Of a stretch of 64,000 nt of DNA, positions 1 through 10,579 are shown piece after piece; the stretch's first letter is position 1, and each line of letters opens with the position of its first letter. Under the pieces are notes generated by a model, which ran no database searches, was not told the DNA's origin, and worked only from the letters and a program-made list of their open reading frames with translations. The DNA comes from Chionoecetes opilio. Taxonomy: Eukaryota > Arthropoda > Malacostraca > Decapoda > Majidae. The DNA lies in the NCBI GenBank assembly GCA_016584305.1, contig JACEEZ010021770.1, forward strand, positions 103,898 through 167,897. Reading direction: 5' to 3'. A program made the translations under genes and the position numbers.

Positions 1-107
1 CCAGGTTGACGAAGGGAAGGTTTTAAGGCCATTTTAGGTATGATCCGATCACTTTTTTTTTTTTTTTTTTAGCAGCCTATTAGCGAGAATTGTGAAAAAA
101 AAGGGTT
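1..107 (+). mobile_element. Helitron-like repeat, truncated by window edge
   Basis: This stretch runs from 'ccaggttgacgaagggaagg' through a T-tract to 'agcctattagcgagaattgtg'. The same order occurs in the copies at 42990-44138 and 30864-31504 (forward) and 3702-4232 (reverse). Only the segment between the microsatellite and the minisatellite is present; it stops abruptly where the foldback repeat begins. No coding capacity. Confidence 0.7.
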
Positions 108-540
108 TCTTCCGGTCGTATGACAAACGTATAGATTTCGTGTTCAGGCGTATGGGAGTCGTATGAAAGGCGTATGAAAGTCGTGTTGAATCGTGTTAAA
201 ACGTATGAAGGTCGTATGAGTTTCTTCCCACGCTCCCCAACACGACTGAACGCGACTGAACACGATCTTCATACGACTGAACACGATCTTCATACGATTG
301 AACACGACTGTCATACGACCTTCATACGACTGAACACTACTTTTCAGCTCGGCTTAAATCGTGTTATAAATTTTTGCATTGCAAAAATTTATAACACGAT
401 TTAAGCCGAGCTGCGACGTCCATACGACCGCGCGCGACCGACCACGAATAAACACGAATGAGTGCGCGACCTTCATACGTTCTAACACGATTTAAGGAAA
501 AACGTTAAATCGTGTTCATTCGTGTTCAGATTCGTGAATG
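108..540. repeat. Foldback-type repeat rich in CGTATGA / AACACGA words
   Basis: The region is built from short words (CGTATGAA, TCGTGTT, GAACACGA) that recur in both orientations. A long inverted match links about 184-217 with about 466-500: 'aatcgtgtt', then 'acgtatgaaggtcg', appears reversed as 'cgaccttcatacgt', then 'aacacgatt'. The perfect palindrome at 345-413 sits between these arms. The short frame at 174-404 is only a translation of the repeats. This resembles foldback or MITE-like DNA; no transposase is present and the family is unknown to me. Confidence 0.6.
345..413. repeat. 69-bp palindrome (34-bp arms, 1-bp spacer)
   Basis: The arm starting 'cagctcggcttaaatcgtgt' and ending 'aatttttgca' is followed by one T and then its exact reverse complement. 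The two arms match at all 34 positions, so the strand could extrude as a cruciform. It lies at the centre of the foldback repeat. Confidence 0.9.
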
Positions 541-1036
541 TGAGATAGGGGCTTAAGTAAGGCGAAGATTAAAGAAGCATACGGAACATAGAGGAAGCGT
601 AGAAAAGGATGTGCTCCGAGAGGCCTGGTCTAAAACAACTAGAACAGACCCAAGGGATGATAATCAGAAAGGTGGACATATGAGGTGATAAGAAGGCGAA
701 GGACGCAAACTCCCACTTGCACTACCCTCAATAGATGTGGGTCATAACATAATAAAATTATCACCAGTAAAACCGGATGTTTACCATGTAAGAAGAGAAA
801 CAGGTGCATATATAAGAAGATTAGATTACAGGAACTACCACGTGTAGGTCTCATGGCCTCTTGTAGCCAGGGCTTAAAAACGAAATTATTTTTCAAACTG
901 TTCGTTCCGATCAGAAACAATATTATTAGCGTTTCGTTTTTCGTTCCTCCGCCAAACATAACGTACCTGAACCGGTTAGAAAGAAATTAAAACCAGTTAG
1001 AGCGTTATTCTCAAACCATGTATTGAAATTGCTATT
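541..1036. other. No gene recognised; flank of duplicated block
   Basis: No coding signal was seen. Around 905-980 there is a pyrimidine-rich stretch (TTCGTTTTTCGTTCC) and 'acctgaaccggttag'. The reverse of that motif ('ttaaccggttacaggg') occurs near 3502, on the other side of the family-1 gene. The pair could be diverged termini of the element carrying that gene, but I cannot define end points. Confidence 0.35.
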
Positions 1037-1958
1037 AACCCAAATAAATAATACTGCCTATACATGACTACATTCTTATAGATGGTAATAAAGCCATACA
1101 TTTCATGGTGCACAGTATCCAACAAAATCAAACCCTTAGATGTTGTAAAAACTATATTATTATAAGACTTATATATAATATATAAGGCAACACATTTCCA
1201 TATACAATACCGGAAGCGTAGTGTAGGAGTATGAAATCTCAGTTGCAGTAATGTAAAGACATGAATTACTAAATTATCTATCAATATTATATATGGCAAA
1301 AAATATGTTAATTTGTAATATCACCAACCCACTAATTTAATAAACCTTATCAATGAAATCAATGAATACATGTGGTACTGCAAGGACTCGAACTTAGCTA
1401 AGACACTCACACCGAAATTTGGCGTACCAAGCATTAGACTATGAACACAGTTAAAAGTTGAAGCACATACAACTGGCATAAGACAGGCTACTGGAAGTGC
1501 AAATGGATTATCACTGGTCGACAAAAAAAAATCGAAGATATGGTTCTGGACTAAATGAAGCTGATTATAGGTAAATCGACCCTGCTGAACTCGAATCTGA
1601 TGTTCAATTAACTCTATCACGTCCAGTTTTTGAGAACCAGACGCAATTCATGAAAAAATATGGGTAAAATCAGCAGAAATAGGTTTCACCAATGTTTTCA
1701 TTTTAAACTCTTAATCTTTTCTTTTCTCAAGCCTATTTAGGGCAGTGCAGTGTTTTTGAGTCAGTGTGGTTTGTGCAGTGAGCAGGGGAGGGTGTGCGCG
1801 CTGCGTATTGGCGAGGGGTTAGCAGGCTGTGTAGTACATTTTTACCTACTGATCGTACAGCTATTGACATATGTTTAAACATTTTATTTTTCTTTCCAGA
1901 TATGATGTGTTTGATTTAGTGGAGTCCTAATTTTAGTTGGTTTACCGTATATAGTACC
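1037..1958. other. Non-coding stretch upstream of family-1 gene
   Basis: The stretch is AT-rich and contains no recognisable protein; the small minus-strand frames at 997-1620 have no family resemblance. It is duplicated at 9661-10580. The stretch 1735-1860 is more GC-rich (GTGCAGTG words) and could be promoter or element end, but no motif is decisive. Confidence 0.4.
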
Positions 1959-3180
1959 TTGTACCGGGCTGTGATGGAGCGCCGTAACTGTGTGAATGCA
2001 TCGGACAGTTTTTGTTACATATGTGGAATTCTTACCCCTGACAGTCTGAAGAAACCTCTTACAAAGAATGTTAAAGCAGCTTATCTGCATTACTTCAAGT
2101 GCCGTATAGGTGATCAAGATAAGAAGTGGGCCCCTCACGTAGCATGCAACCCCTGTGTGAACCACTTGAATGAATGGATGCGTGGCAAACGGCCATCAGG
2201 CATGGCATTCGGCATCCCAATGGTTTGGCGTGAACAAAAGGATCACAGTACTGACTGCTACTTCTGCCTCACTAACATCAAAGGATATTCAGTAAAAACG
2301 CGAGCTAAAATCAGGTATCCTGACGTACCTTCTGCCATCAGGCCTGTGCCACATGGTCCTGATCTCCCAGTTCCAAATGTTCCAATTGCAAGTGCTATAA
2401 GTGAATCAGATTCGAACGAGGAGGATAATCCCATTGGACTTTCAAGAAATGGCAGACAACAGAGAGCCTAAATTCATCAGTCAGGAAATGCTACATGACC
2501 TTGCTAGGGACCTAGATCTACCCAAGGAGAAAAGTGAAGTCCTTGGATCTCGTCTCAAGGAATGGAATTTGCTACAAGAAGGAGTTCTCATCACCACGTT
2601 TTGTCGTAGACATAAAGAACTTTCAAGCTTCTTCAAGATGGAACACAAGCTCTGTTACTGCTTTGATGTTGACACACTCATGGAACAACTTTGTGAGTCT
2701 CACACTTATGATAAGAGTGAGTGGCGGCTGTTCATAGATTCAGGAAAAAACACGCTAAAGGCCGTTCTTCTGCATAAAGGAAATAAGCTTCCGAGTGTTC
2801 CAATTGCGCATGGCCATGAAATGAGTGAAACTTATGAAACTATGAAGACTTTGTTATCTGCTGTTAAATATGAAGAACATCAGTGGAATCTGTGTGGGGA
2901 CCTGAAGGTAATCTCCTTGCTTCTAGGACTCCAGTTAGGTTACACTAAGCACATGTGTTTTCTTTGTTTGTGGGACTCTAGAGCGGACAGCAAACATTAC
3001 AAACAAAAGGAATGGCCAGCACGACCGAAAGACTCACCTGGCAGGTTCAACTGCATGTACAAACCTCTTGTTAACAGTGAAAAAGGTGTATATATAAAGT
3101 CAAAATTTACTGTGATTTGGCATATTTTCGGATATTTCCAAGATGTGGCACATTTCGGATATATTTGGAACATAATTTAA
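1959..3180 (+). pseudogene. Transposon-derived protein, family 1 ('FLCLWDSRA' family), copy 1
   Basis: Two overlapping frames (1959-2471 and 2401-3180) make one protein with a frameshift between 2401 and 2471. The N-terminal part has a Cys-rich, possibly zinc-binding block (CYICG, then 'GDQDKKWAPHVACNPC', then 'DCYFC'). The second part reads 'LHDLARDLDLPKEKSE', 'WRLFIDSGKNTLKAVLLH', 'CGDLKVISLLLGLQLGYTK' and 'CFLCLWDSRA'. From memory this is a widespread arthropod family of uncharacterised, repeat-associated proteins. The Asp in 'FIDSGK' and in 'CGDLKV' could be DDE catalytic residues, which is inference. The C-terminal part seen in the copy at 21106-22757 (the HSHL and 'KVMEERY' region) is missing; the frame loses similarity after 'YKPLVNSEKG', where a GTGTAT could be a donor site or a truncation. 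The region is cleanly sequenced, so the frameshift may be real. Confidence 0.7.
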
Positions 3181-3701
3181 GTATATTTTTTGCCAGATAT
3201 GTACATTAGGTCCTAATAAAGCCGCAGGCACCACCATAATTTAATTACGAGTAATATATATTAACGTAGGGGGAGTTTCGATTAATTATATAATTATATA
3301 TACGTATATAATTATAATAGCTATTAAAATTTAAAATGCCGATATTTCAAAAACTATACGTGCTAGAGAAAAAGCAATGCCATTTTTTAAATCAGCAGCG
3401 CAAATGCTTTCCAACCCACACACAATGAACTCAAACCATTTTTGGTGTCGACCAGTAAATTATTGACCAAATATGGCATGGAACGAAAAAATAACGTTAT
3501 TAACCGGTTACAGGGATTTTAGAATAGCGTTTTTGCTCCGGAACAGTAAATGTGATAACGTTTTCGTTTCCGTTTTTGTTCCGAACATAATTCCGTTCGT
3601 TTCGGTTTCGTTTTCGTTCCCTTAAGGCTTAAACCGTTTCAAAGCTCTGCTTGTAGCTTCCATATTTTCTAATGTTCTTATAACAGATATTATATATATG
3701 A
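3181..3701. other. AT-rich non-coding stretch
   Basis: No gene seen. At 3480-3640 there is a run of TTCGTTTTCGTTCC-like words and 'ttaaccggttacaggg', partly inverted relative to 905-980. This may be the far end of the element carrying the family-1 gene. Duplicated at about 11800-12327. Confidence 0.4.
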
Positions 3702-4232
3702 CTAAACACAGACTCTCCAGATAGCCCCTTCTAGCTTTCCTGAAATCATGGATGTAGAAATGTATGTATTAACGCCAACCCTTTCACATCACCGCCAACC
3801 CATTCACTCACCCATTACCCATCACCCCCCACCCATTCACTCACCCATTACCCATCACCCCCCACCCATTCACTCACCCATTACCCATCATCACACACCC
3901 ATTCACTCACCCATTACCCATCACCCCCCATCTATTCCCTCACCCATCACCCCCCACCCATTCACTCACCCATCACCCATTCACTCACCCATTACCCATC
4001 ACCCTACATCAAGGTTTCCTCAATTCTCGCAACCCACATTTTTTTCACAATTCTCGCTAATAGGCTGCTAAAAAAAAAGAAGTGATCGGATCATATCATA
4101 AGTGGGCTTAAAACCTTCCCCTGGTCGACCTGGTTCCAAAACTGTGCCATATGATGGGATTGGGGCACTGGGGGCGGCACCTATCGCGGACACATAGACA
4201 GACACACACACTTTCGCTTATATTATTATAAA
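3702..4232 (-). mobile_element. Helitron-like non-autonomous element, copy in IR intron
   Basis: Read on the minus strand, the order is 'tataataatataagcgaaag', a short CA/GT tract, the 'ggaaccaggtcgaccagggg' segment, a poly-T with 'agcagcctattagcgagaat', the 33-bp minisatellite (about five units of CCCATTCACTCACCCATTAC plus 13 bases, visible on the plus strand at 3785-4010) and 'gggctatctggagagtctg'. The terminal hairpins and CTAG end of the complete copy at 42990-44138 are absent; this copy stops at 3702. It lies downstream of IR exon 4294-4478, presumably in the next intron. The frame at 3748-4071 is translated minisatellite. Confidence 0.75.
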
Positions 4233-4293
4233 TATATATGTGTGTGTGAATGTTATTTTTCATATATCCACATACTAATTTCCATTCATTCAC

Positions 4294-4478
4294 CTGGCCT
4301 GCCATGTTGACAGGAGGATCATAAGGTTGGTCCTCGAGCAGCAGACCCCACCCATAGAAGATGGATGATGTGAGGCTCAGGCGGTGCGTCTCCGAGAAGT
4401 CATGGTTAATCCTTAACAAGACCCACAACATCACGCTCCATATAAGGGTGCACACCACCACAACCATCCACACCGTTC
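4294..4478 (-). CDS. Ionotropic receptor (IR), TM1 and pore-loop exon
   Basis: The exon encodes a hydrophobic helix, 'TVWMVVVVCTLIWSVMLWVL', then 'LRINHDFSETHRLSLTSS' and a pore-like segment, 'FYGWGLLLEDQPYDPPVN', ending 'MAGQ'. This is the TM1 plus re-entrant pore arrangement of arthropod ionotropic receptors, the variant iGluR-like chemosensory or thermosensory cation channels of sensory neurons. The acceptor is ...TTTTCATCAG/GAACGG (minus strand) and the donor is GGCCAG/GTGAAT. It begins with two bases that complete a Gly codon left split by the exon at 5342-5630, giving a continuous PLEG-TVWM junction, and ends in phase 0. TM2, TM3 and the S2 lobe should follow at lower coordinates; I do not see them, so the gene is partial here. 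The exact IR subfamily is unknown. Confidence 0.88.
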
Positions 4479-5341
4479 CTGATGAAAAGGATAATGAAGT
4501 AAGTATTTAGTACACACGCACACACACACATACATACACACCACACACAGTCTACATAGTACAATGGTAAAGTTATCAGACGCACAATAGTTCGAGCCCC
4601 ACTCACGGTCACGGTTTAAACCTTTCCCTGGAATACCGGGTAGATATTGTCACCCTTGAGCATTGGGGTGGGGTGTGTGTGGTTTTTGAGATCCCAGATT
4701 TATTTGAAGATCGGTTTCTATGAGCTCTAATCTCTTTTCGGGAGGGAAATAACTGAAGATCGCGTGTCCAGCACGTGATCGGGACGCATATTCCCCAACT
4801 CTATGCGAGTATGTATATGGTTTCCGAGTGAAGACGCTTAGCTGTAGCTCAGAAACTAACCATAGGATTTTATTGAAAATACCCTCATTGTGATTCCCGC
4901 ACAAAGTTAATGCCGTTTATCGAATCTGCTTACCCTAACCTAACCATAACCGAACCTGACGTGTTCAAGAGTAAACGCGAGAGACTGTTCCAGAAAACAA
5001 GAATATGCTATCGGGACCCGGGTAAATTTCATACACACACACACACACACACATACCTCGATCATAACTACCAATATGCCCAAAATATATCAAATAAGTT
5101 TCATAATTACTTTTGTTCCTAGTACATCTTAGTTAAGAGCTTGAACTTCCAACGAAAACAAATATTAACGGAGAATGGGAGGGAGGACAAAAAAAAATTC
5201 AGAATCAGTAACACTCCTAAAGTGGTTAGGTATCAGTATCCAAACCCCAAATAAAATGAAAAGCGATCATGTAACATCTTTCTCTGCAAAAATTGGCCTC
5301 GGGAGAAGTAACTTAACCGAGAATATTTAGTGTATTCTTAC
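4479..5341 (-). other. IR intron (863 bp)
   Basis: This lies between the two IR exons, with GTAAGA donor on the 5342 side and CAG acceptor on the 4478 side. It holds a tRNA-like SINE head (4550-4620), CA microsatellites (4515-4540 and 5033-5053), and otherwise unremarkable sequence. The minus-strand frame at 4650-4904 has no recognisable similarity and I do not consider it coding. Confidence 0.75.
4550..4620 (+). repeat. tRNA-like SINE head (pol III A and B boxes)
   Basis: An A-box-like 'tagtacaatgg' (4557-4567) and a B-box-like 'gttcgagcc' (4590-4598) are spaced as in a tRNA, but the flanking bases cannot pair as an acceptor stem. The most likely reading is a tRNA-derived SINE 5' end or a decayed tRNA. 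A second copy with indels lies near 13185-13250. Confidence 0.4.
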
Positions 5342-5630
5342 CTTCTAATGGTCTTATCAATGATAAATATTCAGGTAGAGGTCTTGGTTTTAGAGACAGG
5401 ATGGCAATATCTTCACCAATGTATGGTCTACAAAAGTCCACCACGGCCGCTCTTTGAGGAGTCAGTGTGAGGTCCATAGAAAAATCTGCCTTTTCATATT
5501 GGAGAGTTCCGACGGTGCCCGTCCAGTTGCCTCCACTGGTTTCTAGGCCCCACAAACTGTCCTCGGGCTCTCGCACTTCATAGCTGATGGAGTATGCTTC
5601 AGTAAATGTAATATAATGATATTGGTGATG
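5342..5630 (-). CDS. Ionotropic receptor (IR), ligand-binding S1 exon
   Basis: The exon reads 'HHQYHYITFTEAYSISYEVR', 'EPEDSLWGLETSGGNWTGT', 'VGTLQYEKADFSMDLTLTP', 'QRAAVVDFCRPYIGEDIAI', 'LSLKPRPLPEYLSLIRPLEG'. This is the S1 half of the ligand-binding domain just before TM1: the G.VG.L..KADF block, then 'LTLTPQR..VVDF', whose Arg corresponds to the ligand carboxylate-binding Arg of iGluRs, then the linker to TM1. The acceptor is CTGTAACAG/CATCACC and the donor is TTAGAAG/GTAAGA. Length is 289 nt, ending in phase 1, which matches the next exon. No upstream exon was found: beyond about 5945 the sequence is transposon, so the 5' part of the gene is missing or very distant. Confidence 0.92.
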
Positions 5631-5944
5631 CTGTTACAGGTGATGCAAGATCACAAGTACAAAGAAACACGAAATTTTCAACCAACTCAAGATTCTTAGT
5701 ATATTTACGAAGTGATTTGTTTAGGAGGTGCTACTTTTCGTGTGCAGAATATATTAGCAGATGTGTCATTGAATTGATACAAAAATATCATGAAGATAAA
5801 AATTGATCAATGGACATGTTTCCCCCAACTAAAAACACATGTTTATATTAATTATAAAAACTTAGGCTGCATACCAATGTACTCGGTCTTTTTAGCATGC
5901 ATGCATGCAAATTAATTATATGAGTTTCAAAAACTAAAATATCA
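5631..5944. other. Non-coding, upstream of IR exon
   Basis: No gene seen. It contains a small TGCATGCATGCATGCA alternating stretch near 5897-5910. Duplicated at about 14285-14620. Confidence 0.4.
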
Positions 5945-6399
5945 CGGGATGCAGAGGCGCTGTGATTGGTTTTCAAAATCAGATTCTCATCTGTTTTCCC
6001 GCTCTGTTGATCAAGCGTCTTGTTTGTTTTTCTCTATATACAAGTTTCAGACGACCCCCCCCTATTATAATGTTTTGGGCCCGTGGCAGAAGCCTATTTG
6101 GCCAAAAAGGAGTTTTCTATTAGTGCCGGAAGTCAAGACAATGGTGAGGGCAGGGGTGATCGCTGTCGTAGGCTATCCCTTTTTTTTTTTAAATACTATA
6201 TATATATATAATATATATATATTATTTTAATATTATATATATATATATAAAATTAGGGGGGCCAATAAAAACAAAAGTTGAATTTTTTTTCCTACTTTGG
6301 TGTAAGGTGCACTATGCACGAAACCATCGTATCAAATTTTGACCTCAATGGGTTTTGATTTAGGGGGGGCGGATTAAAACTTTGTTTTTTACCCTTATG

Positions 6400-8700
6400 C
6401 ATGGCCTTTTAAGGAGGGGATGTCATCTCTTGAAAGCGGACAAGTGGACATCCCTTCCCCGCGGGCCTGTGGCCCCCCCTTCTTGGTGAGTATTAGCCCC
6501 TCGGGGGGGGGGGGGGGGGGAATCATGGGGGGGGCCCCCCCCACTCTTTGTGGCCGGCGGGGCGGGGAAGGGAAGCCTTTGGGGGTTTCCCGGGGTTGAG
6601 GCATGGGCCCCACAATTTGGAGGGGAAAATGGCGTGTTTTCCTTTCTTTTGGTCGCCGGGGGTTTGAAGGGACTGGATGAGCGCCACCCCTGCTCGGCTG
6701 GTCGTTGACGCCCGCGAAGTCCCTCGATTCGGCGGCACCCCTCGACGTACGTTTCCTCTCCTGCACTCCGGGGTGGCGGACGGGAAGTCGGTTTTGATAA
6801 AAGAGCTTCAAAGAGGCGGAGGGAATTTTTTGTGGCAAAGGAGGGCGTGTTGCCGCAGAAATTTGTGATGATGGGAGGTTTATTCGTTTGGCGGGTTTCC
6901 TCGGCTCCTTCATCGTAGAGAAGGGCCCTGTACAATGGGTTTTTTGGGGAGACAGGGGAGTGAGTCGAACAGTGGACAGGAAATGAGATCTTGCTCAAGT
7001 CCCAGAAATGGCGGCCCCAGAGTGGTGAAGCAGGCCTTCCAAATACTTTCGCCCGTTACTGAAGGAGTCTTTAGCGAATCCAAGACTTTTGGCGGGAGCT
7101 AGGATGGAACCTTTCGATTCAAACCCCACCGGATAGATCTCGTTTCCCAAAACGATGAAAAACCGGGGGGAGGGGACATTTTCGAGGTGTGACGACTCCA
7201 GTCAGCTCCCCCCGAAACAAGATATCTTCAGAGGTAAAGATAGGGCCCATAAAACGCACTGATGAAGCGCTCCGGGGTAGGATCGAGGTCTTCGGAAGAG
7301 GCCCGCCGGGGAAAAAAGGTTTGCTCACTCAGCGATTTCCCTTATAGTGTCACGGGGCTGTTTTGTTGAAGCGACTTTTTCAAACCTGAAGGATCGCCCC
7401 CTCTTGGAGACCAGAGTCCCCGAGATCCGTGGGTGGGAGGTTATTGCCGACTGGTTGATGTAACCCCAGTAGTCCTTGGAGCGAGAGAAGAGGTGATCTC
7501 GGGCCCAGAAGATGCCCCCAAACCGTAGAAAAGGGCCTTTCCCAAAGGGACAAGTGTGGACGTGAGCGGCAAGCAAGTGAAAAAGGGGCGGCCGTTTTTC
7601 TGTTGCAAGAGGTGCATGCACCATTGATGGCTCGGGTTTTGGCACTGGTGTGTCGAAGCACATCGCCAGACTGTTCCTGGACCCCCCAGTCTCTAGACCT
7701 TTGAACACCGCTGTCGCGGCATACCAGCCGGAGTTCATTTGGGACTCCAGGAGCTTCCACTCCCTTTTCCTGGACGAGGATGGCGGTCTTTCGGCGCGGT
7801 GCCATCGTCCCGAGGAAGGATCTTTCCGTCCCCAAGAAAAGGTAAGAAGACTGAAGTCTCTTTATGCCTTCGCCAAATGGACCTGTACTTCGCTCTTTTC
7901 CTGTCGAAGGACTCGGGGTTTTGCACAAGTCTTGTGGGTGGGCCCAAACTACTTTCCGTAAGCCCCAATTCGAAGGGCTTGGGGGTACTGACCCCAGTTT
8001 GCAAGGCTCCCACGAGATCAGGGGGTGGCGGACTTCGTGCCCCGTGTCCTCACGCTTTGGGGGGAAGCGCCCGGCGTCGGGAAAAAGAAGTCGATTTTTT
8101 GGCAGCGTTGGTGGACTTTATGACTCAGACGATGACGACTAGCTCCCCATTCTTCCCTTTGGCGTCGTTGGGCGGCTACGTGAGAGAGAGCTTTCACTCG
8201 GCTAACCGATTCTTTCAGCTTTTTGTCCAGACCAGCCATGAAAAACCCGCCCCCCTTTTTCCCCCCTGGCAAGAAGGAAATTTCCTTTTCTTTAGGTGGG
8301 CTAAGGAGGGCTCGGAGTGGGTGATGTCCCAAAAAGGTCTGGGAGACTTCTTGGAAGGTCTTTGTTTTCGGGAGGCGTGATCCCGAAATTATTTTTGCTT
8401 TTGTCAGGATTTCTATCGTCGAAAAGTCCAGTAAACTTCCCCCCACGCTAGTTTCTGCGATGGTGGGGATTGTCGTGTCCAGAAGGGGACCCCTTTTAGC
8501 CTCAGGCACTCGCGCACGTCTCTTCTTCCTTGTGTCGTAGAAAAACGTTTGTGTTTTTCTCCACGGCGGGAAAATTTTGCCCGTGTAGTAGGAAAAATAT
8601 GGCCAAGAAGGTATGACCCGAGGGCGAAAAGAAAAATGTTTTTAAGATCGATCCGCCCCTTAGAAACAACCCATTAGCCTGAAACTTGCACACGACAGTT
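6400..8700 (-). pseudogene. Family-2 ('CFDTT / LACRHH') transposon-like protein, poor copy in unit 1
   Basis: This is the low-quality counterpart of 15080-17480. Fragments on the minus strand include 'MCFDTPVPK' followed by a degraded 'LACRSRPH' region, 'TKQPRDTIREI', and near the C terminus 'NSLRLFEALLSKPTS', 'YVEGCRRIEGL'. All are spread over several frames. Use the unit-2 copy for any analysis of this protein. Confidence 0.6.
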
Positions 8701-8775
8701 TCTAAGTACAAGGCAGAATACCAAAAAAACGTGAAAAAATATTGACTTTGAAAAATTACCCTATCGCAGGGGACC

Positions 8776-8892
8776 CATTTATAAATAATAATAAATATAA
8801 TATATTAATATAAAATATATTTAAATAATATTAAAAATATATAAATTTTAATATAAAATAAATATATATTAAAATAATATTAATATAATTTA
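8776..8892. repeat. AT-rich low-complexity tract
   Basis: Almost pure A/T (TAATAT, TATATA words). It corresponds to 17588-17725 in unit 2, where it is cleaner (TA)n, and separates the two divergent family-2 genes. Confidence 0.8.
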
Positions 8893-9648
8893 GGGGGTTC
8901 AATATACAAATGGAGGATTCGGGCGGGGTGATTTTTGCCGTATTACACTTCTATAAAGAGTTTACACAAAAAATTTTACAGCTGTAGGAGGGGTTTTAAG
9001 GGGTCACTCAAGTTGGGCCCTTTTTTTTTTCACTTATACAAAATTTTTTTCTTGCGCAGGTGATGGCGACAGAGCAAGAAATCAGTTTTGGTGCGGACAA
9101 GCCCCCAATTTAGATTGTTTGTCCGCGACTTCCATCGAAAGAGCAGGGGCGCTGCTTTATTCCCCCCACCAACCAAAAAGGGGCGGAAGACCAAAATCGG
9201 AGAGCATTCGCCCCGGCGGGCAAGCCATCTGGCCCCTTGGGAGAAGGCCAAAAATCCCAATACCACCCAAAAAGTACGCAGGGGGGAAACTGGCGAAGTT
9301 TATCGACACCCATGACGTCTCAAGAAGAACAGGACAAAGCCCCAAAAAGGGGATCGCTACAAGGAGGAAATTTTTTAAATCAGATTTTGAAGACGTATTG
9401 AGTGGCTCACTCCCCCGCGCTAGCCCCCCAAAATCCCAGGATTTTTCACCTCGCAGAGGGTAGACCCGGGTGCGTAAGTTTGAAAGGGGTGGACCCCGAA
9501 GACAGTGAAGAAGAAGGGGAAAAACGGAAAAAGAGATCTTGCAGCCCCGGTAGGAAGACAAAACAGAGCAAGGAAAGCTGGGCATTGGAGGCGGATGGTA
9601 GCACACTGAAACCAGCGGGAAGACGGGGGGGGATGCCACGGGACGTAC
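8893..9648 (+). pseudogene. Family-2 protein, plus-strand copy, 5' part only (cut by duplication junction)
   Basis: Matches 17730-18492 with many indels. It stops at the duplication junction, so unit 1 holds only the N-terminal region of this gene. Fragments such as 'EEEGEKRKKRSCSPGRKTK' correspond to the charged linker before the conserved core. Confidence 0.5.
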
Positions 9649-9660
9649 CAAAAATTGTAT
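9649..9660. other. Tandem duplication junction
   Basis: Before this point the sequence follows 18462-18492 ('gaagacgggggg...gtacca'). A short filler ('aaaattgtat') follows, then unit 2 starts with 'aacccaaataaaaatactgc', as at 1037. No extended microhomology and no transposon end was noticed. The junction lies wholly inside low-quality sequence. Confidence 0.75.
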
Positions 9661-10579
9661 AACCCAAATAAAAATACTGCTATACATGACTACAGTCTTA
9701 TAAATGGTAATAAGCAATACATTTCATGGTGCACAGTATCCAACAAAAATCAAACCCTTAGATGTTGTAAAAAACTATATTATTATAAGACTTATATATA
9801 ATATATAAGGCAACACATTTCCATATACAATACCGGAAGCGTAGTGTAGGGTATGCAAATCCTCCGTTGCAGGAATGTAAAGACTGAATTACTAAAATTA
9901 TCTATCAATATGATATATGGCAAAAAATATTGGTTAATTTGTAATATCACCAACCACTAATTTAATAAACCCTTATCAATGAAATCAATGAATACATTTG
10001 GTACTGCAAGGACCGAAACTTAGCTAAGACACTCACACCGAAATTTGGGCGCTACAAGCATTAGGCTATGAACAACAGTTAAAAGTTTGAAGCACATCAA
10101 CGCATAAGACAGGCTACTGGAAGTGCAAATGGATTATCATGGTCGACAAAAAAAAAAATCGAAAGATATGGTCTGGACTAATGAAGCTGATAGAGGTAAA
10201 TAGACCTGCTGAACTCGAATCGAGGTTCCAATTAACCTATCACGTCAGTTTTGAGAACCAGACGCAATTTCATGAAAAAAAGGTGTAAAATCAGCGAAAA
10301 TAGGTTTCACCAATGTTTTCATTTTAAATCTTAATCTTTTCTTTTCTTCAAGCCTATAGGGCAGTGCAGTGTTTTGAGTCATGTGGTTTGTGCAGTGAGC
10401 AGGGGGATGGTGTGCGCGCTGCGTATTGGCGAGGCGTTAGCAGGCTGTGTAGTCATTTTTACCTACTGATCGTACAGCTATTGACAATATGTTTAAACAT
10501 TTTATTTTCTTTGCAGAATGATGTGTTGATTTAGTGGAGTCCCAATTTTAGTTTGTTTACCGGTATTAGTACCTTGTAC

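Larger units (their letters stand above)
1037..9648. repeat. Tandem duplication unit 1 (8.6 kb)
   Basis: The sequence beginning 'aacccaaataaataatactg' at 1037 restarts at 9661 and stays collinear to about 9648/18492. The copies share the family-1 gene, the Helitron-like copy, both IR exons, the minus-strand family-2 gene and the first part of the plus-strand family-2 gene. Differences are mostly one- to few-base indels. In this unit 1037-5940 is clean and 5945-9648 is poor. Confidence 0.92.

Noticed and set aside
3748..4071. 107-codon His/Pro-rich frame with periodic 'HHPPPIHSPIT'
   Set aside because: It is the Helitron's 33-bp minisatellite (11 codons per unit), repeated in all copies and both strands; no sign of coding selection.
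4650..4904. 84-codon minus-strand frame within the IR intron as a further IR exon
   Set aside because: The IR exons on either side already join in phase without it, and its sequence has no IR features.
6395..9717. Numerous overlapping 60-210-codon frames on both strands
   Set aside because: They are shadow frames of the frameshifted family-2 genes in low-quality sequence; only motif-bearing pieces were kept.
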